A stretch of DNA of 48,676 nucleotides, from positions 1 to 48,676 of the forward strand of contig CADDYW010000027.1 of the NCBI GenBank assembly GCA_902810745.1, read 5' to 3'. The notes below the pieces were generated by a model that saw only the letters and a list, made by a program, of their open reading frames with translations, did no database searches and was not told the origin of the DNA. Below are positions 1-8,209 of this stretch, one piece after another. A program made the position numbers and the translations under genes. Source of the DNA: Chloroflexota bacterium (GTDB taxonomy: Bacteria > Chloroflexota > UBA6077 > FW602-bin22 > CADDYW01). Position 1 is the stretch's first letter. Every line of letters starts with the position of its first letter.

Positions 1-784
1 CCCCGCACAGCAGCCGATCTTCGGGCAGACGGACCAACCCCACGATCCCCAGACTCTGCCGGCAGGCCAATAACGGCCCGTCCGCATAGAGCGCGTCGGC
101 GATCAACAGCTTGATTGCCGCTTCCCCAGCGATCTTGCGGACGCGCTCGACCAGCTTACGGGTGACCGCCGCCTCTTTGCCCTTCTCCGAAGCGTCGCCA
201 GTCAGGAACTCCCAGACCAAGGGCACCAGCCCCTGGCCAGTCAGGGCGCAGAGCTTGACCAGGCGCTGCCCCTCGCCCAGCCCGCTGCCGTCGACCACCA
301 CCTTCTGGCTACGGACCAGCCGCTTGGCGTCAAGCACCCGCAGACGCTCCTCCTGGAGGCGCTCCCAGTCCTCCGGAGTCAGGCGAGCCAGTTCGTCCCG
401 CAGGGTATCCGGGTGGATCGGCACCGACTGCTTGGTCTTGCCTTCGGGCTGGCGATGGCGGGCCGAGACCCCCTGGCGGAGTTGCACCGGCGCGTCGCCC
501 AACTGGATGAGAATGGCCGGTTCGGCACACAGCGAACGGCCGCTGCCTTCGAGCGAGCCGTTGGCGAGGAAAGGCAGCACGGCGAGCGTGTGCAGGAGCA
601 AGAGGTCGGGGATGCCATCACGCTCTCGTCGGACGGGGAGCGCGTCGAGCATCTCAAACGTCTTCAGTTCGATGCTCAGGGCGACGAGTTCCTCGAGCGC
701 CCCATCGCCTTCGGCGATGGTCCGGATCGCGGCGCCTTCCGTCAGCCGATGGAGGACGGTACGTTTATCCTGGCGCACCCACAT
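1..784 (-). mobile_element. DDE transposase, N-terminal part (cut by window edge)
   Basis: Reading leftward from an ATG at 784, the frame stays open to the window edge and gives about 261 residues. An all-helical N-terminal half is followed by the start of a DDE catalytic core: a first aspartate in VVVDGSGLGEG and a second in LLIADALYADG, spaced as in IS4-like transposases. The third acidic residue would lie beyond the edge. The enzyme would cut and join the ends of its own element. I could not find terminal inverted repeats with confidence between 785 and 1045, so the outer boundary is unknown. The family (IS4 group or a relative) is an inference from motif spelling. An internal GTG or an upstream start in the same open frame is possible. 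Confidence 0.8.
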
Positions 785-1045
785 CGAGCGCCCCCTAATA
801 CCCCGAGAGTTACTCTCTACTCTACCCCCACCATCCCACTTCCGCCAGCCCGACCGCAAGCGTCCGAACCCCCCAGGTAACACTCATACTAGCTACCCAT
901 CCACCGCCCCTATCCTCTTATCTCCAAATACCTGGTGGTCCAGACCAATCAGAGAGATGTGACCGCGTCCCGGAGCCAGGATGCCACCATCCCCCGCCGC
1001 CGCGCGCAGCGGGACAGATCGGCAGGAGAAGACTCTATTGCCGCC

Positions 1046-1567
1046 TCACTCTCTTGCCCACTCCTGGACGACGCTCAGCCCGGCGTTATGGTCGCGAGCC
1101 GCGCGGTACGCATTCACCACGGCAAGGGCCCATCCGATGATTGTCCAGAATGTCAGGAGGTAGAGGATCGCCTTTCCCCACATCCCGAGATACGCCTGGC
1201 CTGCCCCGGGGAGGACCAGCGAGAGGAGCACGGCAAGCAGCGGACTTTTTGGCCGCGTGCGCAAGGCCTCTGTCCGAAGCTGCTCGCGCTCGGCAGGTAG
1301 CAGCTGAGCCAGATATCGGTCAAGACGCTGTCGCGGGGTCTCGATCTCGACCGGACGTGATCGGCGTCGCCGCTTGCGCTGGCCAAGCGATTGGGTCCAG
1401 TAGATTCCGGTGCCCGGAATGCCCAGGGAGTAACGGGCGCCGCGCGGCCCGATGGAGATACGCGCGCCGCGCACCCCGGCGCTGAGTCCCAGGCCGCTTC
1501 GGCTCAGGTTCAGTCGAAGTCCACCGCCGAGGTTGATGCTCCTGCGAATGCGCCAGCCCACGAGCAC
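1046..1567 (-). CDS. DUF4236 N-terminal domain protein with C-terminal membrane helices
   Basis: 173 residues. The first 50 or so follow the DUF4236 pattern (WRIRRSINLGGGLRLNLS, then glycine/arginine-rich turns such as GVRGARISIGPRGARYS), a short beta-rich domain of unknown function. A basic stretch (QRKRRRRSR, about 63-71) and a charged helix follow. The C-terminal third holds two hydrophobic helices (about 110-150) with the sequence LPGAGQAYLGMWGKAILY, resembling TM2/DUF5683-like membrane hairpins. It stands alone, upstream of the transposase and downstream of the dehydrogenase, with no clear operon. A TATAAT-like hexamer lies at 1635-1640 on its strand but I found no good -35 box. Function is unknown; family membership is seen, the TM2-like label is inference. 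Confidence 0.75.
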   Translation of the reverse strand: MLVGWRIRRSINLGGGLRLNLSRSGLGLSAGVRGARISIGPRGARYSLGIPGTGIYWTQSLGQRKRRRRSRPVEIETPRQRLDRYLAQLLPAEREQLRTEALRTRPKSPLLAVLLSLVLPGAGQAYLGMWGKAILYLLTFWTIIGWALAVVNAYRAARDHNAGLSVVQEWARE

Positions 1568-1703
1568 CCCTCCCGTACCGAATCGTCCCGGCTCGTGCTG
1601 GGCGGTTGGCCGCAGCTAAAGGCCAGGCAGGCACATTATAACCTGACTGGCGCTGTATTGTACAGAATGTCTGGCGGTACCCCGCTCGGTGTGCTCACTG
1701 CCG

Positions 1704-2660
1704 TCAGGGGATGACGACTCCCTTCACGTAGCCGGCTGGTGGCGTGAGCGCGGCTTCGAAGCCCGCCGCGATCTCGTGCAGGGAATAGCGGTGGGTGACC
1801 AGGCGACCGGCTGGAATGATCCCCATCTCCAGCGCCCAGAGCGCTCGACGCATATCTTCTATCTGATCTTCGCTGTACGATGGGTGCGTGACGTGCATGA
1901 TCAGTCCCTTGGCGGCGAACTCGGTCAGATCGATCGTCTGGGGCCGATTGTGGTAGCCGACCATGACCAGCTTGGGTCGGGTTCGACGCAGCACGCTGCA
2001 GGCCAGCTCCAGCGCGGCGCCGTTTCCGGCCGCCTCGATCGCCACGTCGATCATGCGGCCGCCAGTCAGCTCGCGGACGGCGTTCACAACGTCCGACCGT
2101 CCTCCACGGGCGTCAACCACCGCGGTCGCGCCGAGCTCGCGGGCCAGCTCCAGTCGCGCGGGATCGACGTCGATGCCGACGATCTGACGCGCGCCTCCGC
2201 CACGCAGGCAGGATAGCACCAGCAGCCCCATGTAACCGCAGCCAACCAGCGCGACGTCATCGCCGAACTCGTACGAGGCGCCGCGAGCCGCCGTGACCAC
2301 GCACTTGATCGGCTCGAGCAGCGCCTCCTCGTCCCGGAGCGAGGAGGGGACGCGCAGAATTCGCGCGGCATCTGCCAGTGCGTGGGTCGCGAACGCCTGC
2401 CCGAAGAGTCCGCTCACGCGGTCGCCAACCGCGAAGCCATCAACTCCTTCGCCGAGCTGAACGACCTCGCCGACGCCCTCGTGTCCGAGCAGCAACGGCG
2501 GCGCGCCGGAGGCCGGGCCGTTCAGGAAGGCCTGCATCTCGCTGTGGCAGATGCCGCAGGCGCGAATGCGCAGGAGCACCTGACCGGGCCCTGGAGTCAG
2601 ATCGCGTTCGAGCATGGCGAACGTGCGAGGCGCGACGACCGCGGCGTTGACGACATGCAT
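1704..2660 (-). CDS. Zinc-binding MDR-family alcohol/polyol dehydrogenase
   Basis: 318 residues, a medium-chain dehydrogenase. The catalytic zinc ligands are visible as Cys38 in CGICHSE and His60-Glu61 in GHEGVGEV, and the Rossmann motif is VGCGYMGLL followed by an acidic NAD-selecting strand (GIDVDPARL). The four-cysteine structural-zinc loop usual in this family is absent, and the protein is shorter than the common 340-370. It likely oxidises an alcohol or polyol with NAD in the cytoplasm; the substrate cannot be read. Its start lies 13 bases after the stop of the SIS isomerase, so the two are probably cotranscribed, which suggests sugar or sugar-phosphate metabolism. The ATG at 2660 has an AGGGGA ribosome site about 9 bases upstream. 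Confidence 0.85.
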   Translation of the reverse strand: MHVVNAAVVAPRTFAMLERDLTPGPGQVLLRIRACGICHSEMQAFLNGPASGAPPLLLGHEGVGEVVQLGEGVDGFAVGDRVSGLFGQAFATHALADAARILRVPSSLRDEEALLEPIKCVVTAARGASYEFGDDVALVGCGYMGLLVLSCLRGGGARQIVGIDVDPARLELARELGATAVVDARGGRSDVVNAVRELTGGRMIDVAIEAAGNGAALELACSVLRRTRPKLVMVGYHNRPQTIDLTEFAAKGLIMHVTHPSYSEDQIEDMRRALWALEMGIIPAGRLVTHRYSLHEIAAGFEAALTPPAGYVKGVVIP

Positions 2661-2673
2661 CCGATCATTCCCC

Positions 2674-3306
2674 TCAGTTCAGGGTGGCCGGTTCGGCCAC
2701 GGGCTCGAGGCTCTGGAGAATCCGCTCGCGGAACAGGTAGCAGATGGCGTGGCCAATCTGCATGTGCACATCTTCTACGATGCCATAGTGGTTGCTCTCG
2801 ACGACGAGGCTCAGATCGGCGAGCGGCGCGAGCGCGCCACCGCCGAAGCCGGTCAGCGCGATTGTCGTCGCCCCGACCTCGCGGGCAAAGCGAATCGCGC
2901 GCAGCACGTTCTCGGAGTTTCCGCTTGCCGAGATGCCGATGACGACGTCGTCCTTGCGCAGGTACGGGCGCAGCTGACCCAGGAAGACACTGTCATAGCC
3001 CACGTCATTCGCCCAGGCCGAAAGCAAGGGGAGGTTATCCGTAAGGGAGATCGCACGAACCGGTCGGGCCGGTGCATCACCGCGATGGCCGAGCGCGCCT
3101 TTGGTGAGATCGGTGACGATGTGAGACGCGCTCGCTGCGCTGCCGCCATTCCCGAGGACGAAGATCTGTCGATCGTTCTGGTACGCCTCCCAGAGCGTCT
3201 CGATGATTCGCGTGACCGTGCCCAGGTCGAGACTGTGCAGCGCCGCCGTGAGGTCTTGAATGTAGCTCTGCAGGAAAACTGTCGCATCGGTCGAGATCGT
3301 ATCCAT
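2674..3306 (-). CDS. SIS-domain phosphosugar isomerase, GmhA-like
   Basis: 210 residues from the ATG at 3306, chosen because AGAGGA sits 8 bases upstream; the longer upstream frame lacks family sequence. It shows the GmhA pattern: GNGGSAASASH, then ISLTDNLPLLSAWANDVGY, then ISASGNSENV and a C-terminal VHMQIGHAICYLF helix. GmhA converts sedoheptulose 7-phosphate to D-glycero-manno-heptose 7-phosphate. Two of the usual zinc-site positions differ: the Glu after the first His reads Asp (SHIVTD), and the Gln of IQEVH reads Glu (VEDVH). It may therefore act on another ketose or aldose phosphate. It is the first gene of a pair with the dehydrogenase. I see no convincing promoter in the 298-base gap upstream (3307-3604). 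Confidence 0.85.
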   Translation of the reverse strand: MDTISTDATVFLQSYIQDLTAALHSLDLGTVTRIIETLWEAYQNDRQIFVLGNGGSAASASHIVTDLTKGALGHRGDAPARPVRAISLTDNLPLLSAWANDVGYDSVFLGQLRPYLRKDDVVIGISASGNSENVLRAIRFAREVGATTIALTGFGGGALAPLADLSLVVESNHYGIVEDVHMQIGHAICYLFRERILQSLEPVAEPATLN

Positions 3307-3604
3307 CGAAAAATCCTCTACCAGAAGAATCGAGGAGTCAGAAGCCAGAAGAGCAGCCAAGATCGACGCGAGTGACGGTCCGGCCGCGCGGGATGTGCGC
3401 AGTCTTCGAGGATTTCCTCGTGGAAAGAGAGCGCCCCGTGTCTGTCCCGACCCAGCCAAACCCTCCGGCGAGCTGCCCAAGCCTCAACGGCGACTGATCC
3501 GATCAACTGCCTCCCCGTGGCGTATCAGTCAGGTGGCGTAAGCAGACGCCAAAATCATCATCCACGTGCAGAAAGTATTCCAGTTCTTTCGCGTTTCCGC
3601 CGAC

Positions 3605-3808
3605 CTAACGGCCAAGATCTCTCTCGCCCCCGGGTGGAGGACCGGTATGAGCCCCAGCTGGAGTCGATGCGCCACGGCCGCGCCGTAGCGCCTCGAGCTG
3701 ATTGCGCAGGTCGCCCACCTGCTGGGAAAGAAAGACAATGTAGCCGAACAGGACAATCCAGATGATTGTATACGCTGCAAACAAATAGACGAGATTCTGC
3801 GCTGGCAT
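3605..3808 (-). CDS. ccmD: CcmD-like small membrane protein
   Basis: 67 residues: one membrane helix (about 7-28, LVYLFAAYTIIWIVLFGYIV) followed by a short coiled, basic segment (VGDLRNQLEALRRGRG) and a Pro/Gly-rich tail. This is the size and topology of CcmD, which stabilises the CcmABC heme-handling complex. It starts one base after the ccmC stop (TAA-C-ATG) and closes the ccm operon. CcmD proteins are too short and variable for motif proof, so position and topology carry the call. Confidence 0.8.
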   Translation of the reverse strand: MPAQNLVYLFAAYTIIWIVLFGYIVFLSQQVGDLRNQLEALRRGRGASTPAGAHTGPPPGGERDLGR

Positions 3809-3809
3809 G

Positions 3810-4547
3810 TTAGTTTATCCCTTCGCTCTCAACGAACCGTTGGATCTGTTCCTTTAGCCTCTCGATCCGCATCCGCTGGCACATCAGAAAGACGTAGAGC
3901 AGTGTAAACGCGACGAGGCTCACCATCATCGCGACCAGCATCTCTGGCGGCAGGTGCTCTTGCCCTTCAAGCGAGACGACTGGTCCTGGATGCAGGGTTC
4001 GCCACCAGACCACTGACATCTGAACGAGCGGGACGTCGGCGAAGCCGACGATACCGAGAATCGCGCCGTAGCGGGCGCCCCGTGCGCGATCGGTACTGTA
4101 GGCACGCAGCATAAGATAGACGACGTAGATTGCCCAGAGGATCAGGGTCGTCGTCAGGCGTGCGTCCCACGTCCACCAGGTTCCCCAGATTGGTCGTCCC
4201 CAGAGCATCCCGGTTATCAGCACCAGGCTCGTGAAGATGACGCCAATCTCGGCCGAGCATCGTGCCGCCACGTCCCAGGAGTCGGAGCGCTTCCAGAGGT
4301 AGAGCAGGCTACTGAGAAAGACGACGAAGAATGCCAGGTACGCGAGCCAGGCAAGTGAGACGTGGAAGTAGAAGATGCGCTGGACATCGCCCTGGACTGC
4401 CTCGGTCGGCGCGTAGATGAAGGCGGTATAGAGGGCGGCAAGGAAGCTGACGAAGAGCGCGACGGAGAGGGCCCAATCATACCATTCCATCGTTCGCGCG
4501 CGTGTCGTTTCGTGCTTGCCAGCCAACGGAAGAGAGCTGACACCCAT
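3810..4547 (-). CDS. ccmC: Heme exporter/heme-handling protein CcmC
   Basis: 245 residues with six predicted membrane helices. The tryptophan-rich heme-handling motif WGTWWTWDARLTT is clear around residue 136, with the flanking histidines of the family (FYFHVSLAW and the later TLHPGP). CcmC loads heme onto CcmE at the outer face of the membrane together with CcmA, CcmB and CcmD. The ATG at 4547 lies just behind the ccmB stop, and GGAGGAG, overlapping that stop region, provides the ribosome site, so translation is probably coupled. The first 19 residues before MEWYDW are hydrophilic and could be an alternative N-terminus. Confidence 0.93.
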   Translation of the reverse strand: MGVSSLPLAGKHETTRARTMEWYDWALSVALFVSFLAALYTAFIYAPTEAVQGDVQRIFYFHVSLAWLAYLAFFVVFLSSLLYLWKRSDSWDVAARCSAEIGVIFTSLVLITGMLWGRPIWGTWWTWDARLTTTLILWAIYVVYLMLRAYSTDRARGARYGAILGIVGFADVPLVQMSVVWWRTLHPGPVVSLEGQEHLPPEMLVAMMVSLVAFTLLYVFLMCQRMRIERLKEQIQRFVESEGIN

Positions 4548-4550
4548 CGG

Positions 4551-5228
4551 TCACTCCTCCACGACGTAATCAAAGACGGCAAAACAGAGAATACTGAAGA
4601 TCAGATCGAACGCGGCCAGCAGCCCGAGCCATCGCAGATGATCGGGGAATGCGCCCCCGCCGAGGGCGAGTGCTGTCGCTTCGACCGATGCGATCACCAC
4701 GGGCACCGAGATCGGAAAAATCATGATCGGCAGCATCACCTCTCGGGCGCGGGTGTTGGCGGCCATCGCCGAAAACAGTGTCCCGACGGCCGCAAAGCCC
4801 GCGCTGCCGAGGAAGATGATCAGCACGAGCTCTGGCGTCGCGATCCCGAAATTGAAAAAGGCGATGAAGACCGGCAGGGTGATCGCCTCGACCACTGCCA
4901 TGAAGAGCACGTTACCAAGAAGCTTCGCCAGGTAGATCGCCCCGCGATCGATCGGTGCGATGAGCAGACCATCTAGCGCGCCGCGATCTTTCTCCAGGAC
5001 GAACGAACGACCGAGTCCGAGGATACCGGCGAAGGTGAATGCGACCCAGAGCACGCCCGGTGCGACCGCACCGACGTTATCAATCCGCAAGTCAAAGGCG
5101 AAGTTGAAGACCAGCAGCACAAGCAGAGCGAATACCGCCATGCCTCCGAGCAGCTCGCGCGTTCGAAGCTCGGCAAGGAGATCCTTCCAGAGCAGGGTGC
5201 CGACCTGGCGGACGAGACTGCTCACCAC
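4551..5228 (-). CDS. ccmB: Heme ABC exporter membrane subunit CcmB
   Basis: 225 residues with six hydrophobic helices. The N-terminal cytoplasmic segment (LLWKDLLAELRTRE) and the loop EKDRGALDGLLIAPIDRGAIYLAK are characteristic of CcmB, the permease partner of the CcmA ATPase. The complex releases holo-CcmE from CcmC. The start is one of two consecutive GTG codons, at 5228 or 5225; the latter would give a GTGA overlap with the ccmA stop. The gene overlaps ccmA by a few bases and ends three bases before ccmC. Length matches the family (about 220). Confidence 0.93.
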   Translation of the reverse strand: MVSSLVRQVGTLLWKDLLAELRTRELLGGMAVFALLVLLVFNFAFDLRIDNVGAVAPGVLWVAFTFAGILGLGRSFVLEKDRGALDGLLIAPIDRGAIYLAKLLGNVLFMAVVEAITLPVFIAFFNFGIATPELVLIIFLGSAGFAAVGTLFSAMAANTRAREVMLPIMIFPISVPVVIASVEATALALGGGAFPDHLRWLGLLAAFDLIFSILCFAVFDYVVEE

Positions 5229-5968
5229 GCCTCCCTCTCTCCGCGGATCACGGCAGAGAGCTCTCTGGCGCTTGTCGCCGCGACTGGTCGATCGAGGGCC
5301 AGTCTCCCTTGCACCAGGACCACGACGCGATGCGCAATGTCGAGCGCGCGCTCGAGGTTGTGGGTCGTCAGCAGAACGGTGCGCGGCCGACCGGCATCGT
5401 CGACCATGAGCCGGTCCAGCAGCCCGGCGCCCGCGAGGTCTAGACCGGTCTCCGGCTCGTCCAGCAGGAGGATCGCCGGATCGTGGATGATGGCGCGCGC
5501 CAACGCGAGGCGCTGCTGCAGACCACGCGACAGGGTGCGCGTCCGTGTGTTGGCCCGGTGGGCCAGCCCGACCAGATCGAGAAGCGTATCTGCCCGGTGG
5601 GCGGGATCTTTCACGCCGTAGAGACGACCATAGAAGACGAGGTTTTCGCGGGCGGTCAGCTCGTCGTAAAGAAAGGTCTGGTGAGCAAGGAAGCCAACGT
5701 GGCGGCGTACCGCGGCTGCCTGGGCGGGTAGCGTCAGCCCGCCGATGATCGCTCGACCTGCTGTTGGACGCACCAGCGTGGCCAGAATCCGCAGAAGGGT
5801 CGTCTTGCCCGCGCCATTGGGGCCGAGGATGGCGACGCGCTGATCCCAGGGCACACTGAGATCGAGATCAATCAGGGCCCGACTGGATCCGTAGCGGTGG
5901 GACACTCCGTCGAGCTCGATCGCCCAGGTGGTGGCTACTGGCGCAGATGCGGGAGCCGTCGCGGCCAT
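5222..5968 (-). CDS. ccmA: Heme ABC exporter ATP-binding subunit CcmA
   Basis: 248 residues, an ABC ATPase. Walker A is GPNGAGKTT (about 49-57), the signature is LSRGLQQRLALARA, Walker B is AILLLDEPETGLD, and the switch His is in LTTHNLE. The altered signature without LSGGQ is usual for CcmA. It powers release of heme-loaded CcmE by CcmBCD at the cytoplasmic face. The ATG shares one base with the stop of the preceding gene (TGATG), so the two are translationally coupled. The first 15 residues are Ala/Pro-rich and precede the conserved domain. Confidence 0.95.
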   Translation of the reverse strand: MAATAPASAPVATTWAIELDGVSHRYGSSRALIDLDLSVPWDQRVAILGPNGAGKTTLLRILATLVRPTAGRAIIGGLTLPAQAAAVRRHVGFLAHQTFLYDELTARENLVFYGRLYGVKDPAHRADTLLDLVGLAHRANTRTRTLSRGLQQRLALARAIIHDPAILLLDEPETGLDLAGAGLLDRLMVDDAGRPRTVLLTTHNLERALDIAHRVVVLVQGRLALDRPVAATSARELSAVIRGEREAW

Positions 5969-7284
5969 CAGGCAGCTCCCGATCCAGTCGGAGACGTGCG
6001 ACTGCCCAGGATCAGATCGATCAGTCGCTGCTTCTGGCGGGCGCGCTCGGCCTGGTACCGCTCGGCACTGAGCTGGCCAGCGGCAAAGCGGTCGTCGAGC
6101 TGGGCGATCGAGGTGAGCAGGGCCCGTTGCTCGGCCAGCGGATCGGTCTGCCCGGCTCCCCGCGATCGCAGACCCAGAAACGTCGCGAGGGCGATCGCCA
6201 GACCGATCAAGACGAGCCCGGTGATCTGCATGGTCGTCGGATCCAGCCGATTGGTAGGCACCCCGGGCAGCCCGATCACGTCGATAGTCACGGTTGTATC
6301 GGCCTTGAGCTGGTCTGCTGCGAGGATTCGGTAGGTGCGGCCTTCAATGGGCATCGTTCCGCCGTCGCCGAGCCGGTCGCTGCGGAACTCCAGCCCGACG
6401 TCTGGCGCAAGGAAGCGCAGCTTGGCTGTCGGGTAGGGAAGATCGACACGAATCTCGGCGACGCCCTCCGCATAGCCGAGCCGGTAGGTGTAGGCGAGCT
6501 GGTGCTGCCCCGGGAGCAACGGCTGGGTGTCGACGTAGCCGTTCGCGATGGGCAGAAGCTTCGACGGATCCAGCCCCATCTGCGGCTGGAAATCGCTCGC
6601 TCCCTGCGGGAGCACGAGGCGAAGAGTGCGGGGCAGAATGCCCGGTACGGCCGCGCCCGGATCACCCCGATGATCTCCCACGTACACCCGATCGCCAGCG
6701 TTGGTGATGGTGAGCAAGGCCAGGATGGTCGTCTGCTGCTTCTCGGCATCCAGCGCTCCGAGAAGCCAGCTTGCGCTGTCGATACGAATGGCCGAGTCGC
6801 TTGTCGTCGGCTCGTAGATCTTCAGCTCCACCGAGACGGTCGACTGGCCGTTGGCCTTGGGTACCGCACTGACGTAAGACACCCCCGCGTACTCGGTCGA
6901 CACGGTATAGCTGACGCTCGGATCGGCCGGGACGTTGGCGAAGGTGAAGCGGCCGTCGGAGCTCACCGGGGTACTCTGGCTGAACGTCGACTGCTGACTC
7001 GATCCAGTGCCCTGGAGCGTGACCACCAGGTGGCTCGGGAGTGGCGCCTTCGCCGTTCCGTTCACCACGGTCCCGCTGATCGTTTCTGTTCCGGCAGCCG
7101 CCGCGATGCTCGTCGCCGCTAGCAGCCAGGCCAGCATAACCACGGTACCCAGTACCAGGGAACGCAGGAGCCATCTACCGCGAAGAGGCAGAGATGATGC
7201 GCGGAATGCCGAGGCTCGATCTGCCTTGTTTCCTCTGCAATGTCTGGCTTGTCCCGGTGTCTCCCTGGTGAAGCCGCTATTCAT
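5968..7284 (-). CDS. Ccm-operon membrane-anchored exported protein of unknown function
   Basis: 438 residues from the ATG at 7284, chosen because it gives an ATGA overlap with the stop of the upstream zinc-ribbon gene. A hydrophobic segment at about 40-64 followed by AAAA is a signal peptide or anchor. Next comes a carboxypeptidase-regulatory/transthyretin-like beta domain (ETISGTVVNGTAKAPLP), a large beta-rich exported region, one membrane helix (about 355-377) and a cytoplasmic helical tail (DDRFAAGQLSAERYQAERAR). The tail resembles the helix of the CcmI N-terminus and the neighbouring zinc-ribbon protein. It is not a standard ccm gene. Its place between ccmH and ccmA implies a role in apocytochrome or heme delivery, but that is inference. 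Confidence 0.8.
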   Translation of the reverse strand: MNSGFTRETPGQARHCRGNKADRASAFRASSLPLRGRWLLRSLVLGTVVMLAWLLAATSIAAAAGTETISGTVVNGTAKAPLPSHLVVTLQGTGSSQQSTFSQSTPVSSDGRFTFANVPADPSVSYTVSTEYAGVSYVSAVPKANGQSTVSVELKIYEPTTSDSAIRIDSASWLLGALDAEKQQTTILALLTITNAGDRVYVGDHRGDPGAAVPGILPRTLRLVLPQGASDFQPQMGLDPSKLLPIANGYVDTQPLLPGQHQLAYTYRLGYAEGVAEIRVDLPYPTAKLRFLAPDVGLEFRSDRLGDGGTMPIEGRTYRILAADQLKADTTVTIDVIGLPGVPTNRLDPTTMQITGLVLIGLAIALATFLGLRSRGAGQTDPLAEQRALLTSIAQLDDRFAAGQLSAERYQAERARQKQRLIDLILGSRTSPTGSGAA

Positions 7285-7700
7285 CGTTTGGCCATCGCTT
7301 TCAAGGGCTCGCCGCAGGAGGGGCAGAAGCGTGCCGAGGGAGTCACTGTCGCACCGCAGGACGGGCACGTACGACGGCTTTCCCGGAGGCGACGCACCTG
7401 GCGCTCGATCTCATCGTCGATCGCCTTCAGCTGGACGTCGATCGCCTGCAAAATGCGCGCGGCCTCGGTCTCGAGCTGCTCACGCGCCTCGACGTAATCC
7501 TCGTCGCTGACCTTTCCGACCCGGTGATCGAACTCGAGCTCACGGAGCTCGGTGTAGATCCGATCGCGGCGGCATAGTAGCTCCTCGGACTGACCCGAGG
7601 CGCCGTCCAGCGGCGAGCGCTGCGGCCGAAGAAGCGGGTAGACGACGAACGCGACAACGGCGGCGACGAGGACGGTGGTGCTAACGACGAGCAGGATCAA
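7281..7700 (-). CDS. CcmI-like short membrane protein with C-terminal zinc ribbon
   Basis: 139 residues: an N-terminal membrane helix (about 1-25), then an acidic helix with the CcmI-like pattern ELEFDHRVGKVSDEDYVEAR, a long coiled region, and a C-terminal zinc ribbon with Cys112, Cys115, Cys126 and Cys129 (CPSC...CPSC). CcmI normally carries a TPR domain that holds apocytochrome for the heme lyase; here the TPR domain is replaced by the zinc ribbon. The start is a TTG that overlaps the ccmH stop (TTGA) behind a GGGAG site. Position between ccmH and ccmA supports a role in the late lyase step. The CcmI relation rests on one motif and is inference. Confidence 0.8.
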   Translation of the reverse strand: MILLVVSTTVLVAAVVAFVVYPLLRPQRSPLDGASGQSEELLCRRDRIYTELRELEFDHRVGKVSDEDYVEAREQLETEAARILQAIDVQLKAIDDEIERQVRRLRESRRTCPSCGATVTPSARFCPSCGEPLKAMAKR

Positions 7701-8209
7701 GGCTCTCCCTCCAGCCTGTCTAGATCCTGACGAACCTGCTGGCGGTAACGCTCAAGAGTGGGATCTTCAAATCGGAGACGCTGCTCCACCATCTTTCCTC
7801 GTCGGAGACTCTGCCGGAGGAACCCGGCGAAGATCACGGCTCCTACCGCCAGCGCGACAAGAGGCAGATACCACGCTGCCAGGCTGAATCCTCGCCGCGG
7901 CGGTTCGAGCAGGACCGCATCGCCGTACCGACTGACAAAGTACGCGACCACCTGATCGGGCGTCTCGCCCTGACTGAGCTTCTGATGGATGATGCCGCGC
8001 ATCTCCTGGCAGAGCTGATTATCGCAGACGTTCAGTGGTAGATTGGTGCAGATTGGGCAGCCCAGCTGGCGCTCGACCTGAAGCTCTTTCTCGGCAAGAG
8101 GATCGTCGGCGAAGGCCGTGCGCGGGAGGGCCAGGCTGGTGAGCGCGACGGCGACGAGGACGAGCACGGCGAAAGCCAGCGTCTGCCAGGCATCAGATTG
8201 CTTCAACAC
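7697..8209 (-). CDS. ccmH: Cytochrome c maturation thiol protein CcmH
   Basis: 170 residues: a signal/anchor helix (about 10-28), an extracytoplasmic three-helix domain with the redox pair Cys51 and Cys54 (CPICTNLPLNVCDNQLCQEM), and a C-terminal membrane helix (about 125-145). CcmH reduces apocytochrome CXXCH thiols for heme ligation by CcmF. Two further cysteines (62, 67) follow the active pair. It starts with GTG at 8209 (or TTG at 8206), inside the last bases of ccmF, and overlaps the next gene by four bases. Length suits the short, non-TPR form of CcmH/CycL. Confidence 0.94.
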   Translation of the reverse strand: MLKQSDAWQTLAFAVLVLVAVALTSLALPRTAFADDPLAEKELQVERQLGCPICTNLPLNVCDNQLCQEMRGIIHQKLSQGETPDQVVAYFVSRYGDAVLLEPPRRGFSLAAWYLPLVALAVGAVIFAGFLRQSLRRGKMVEQRLRFEDPTLERYRQQVRQDLDRLEGEP

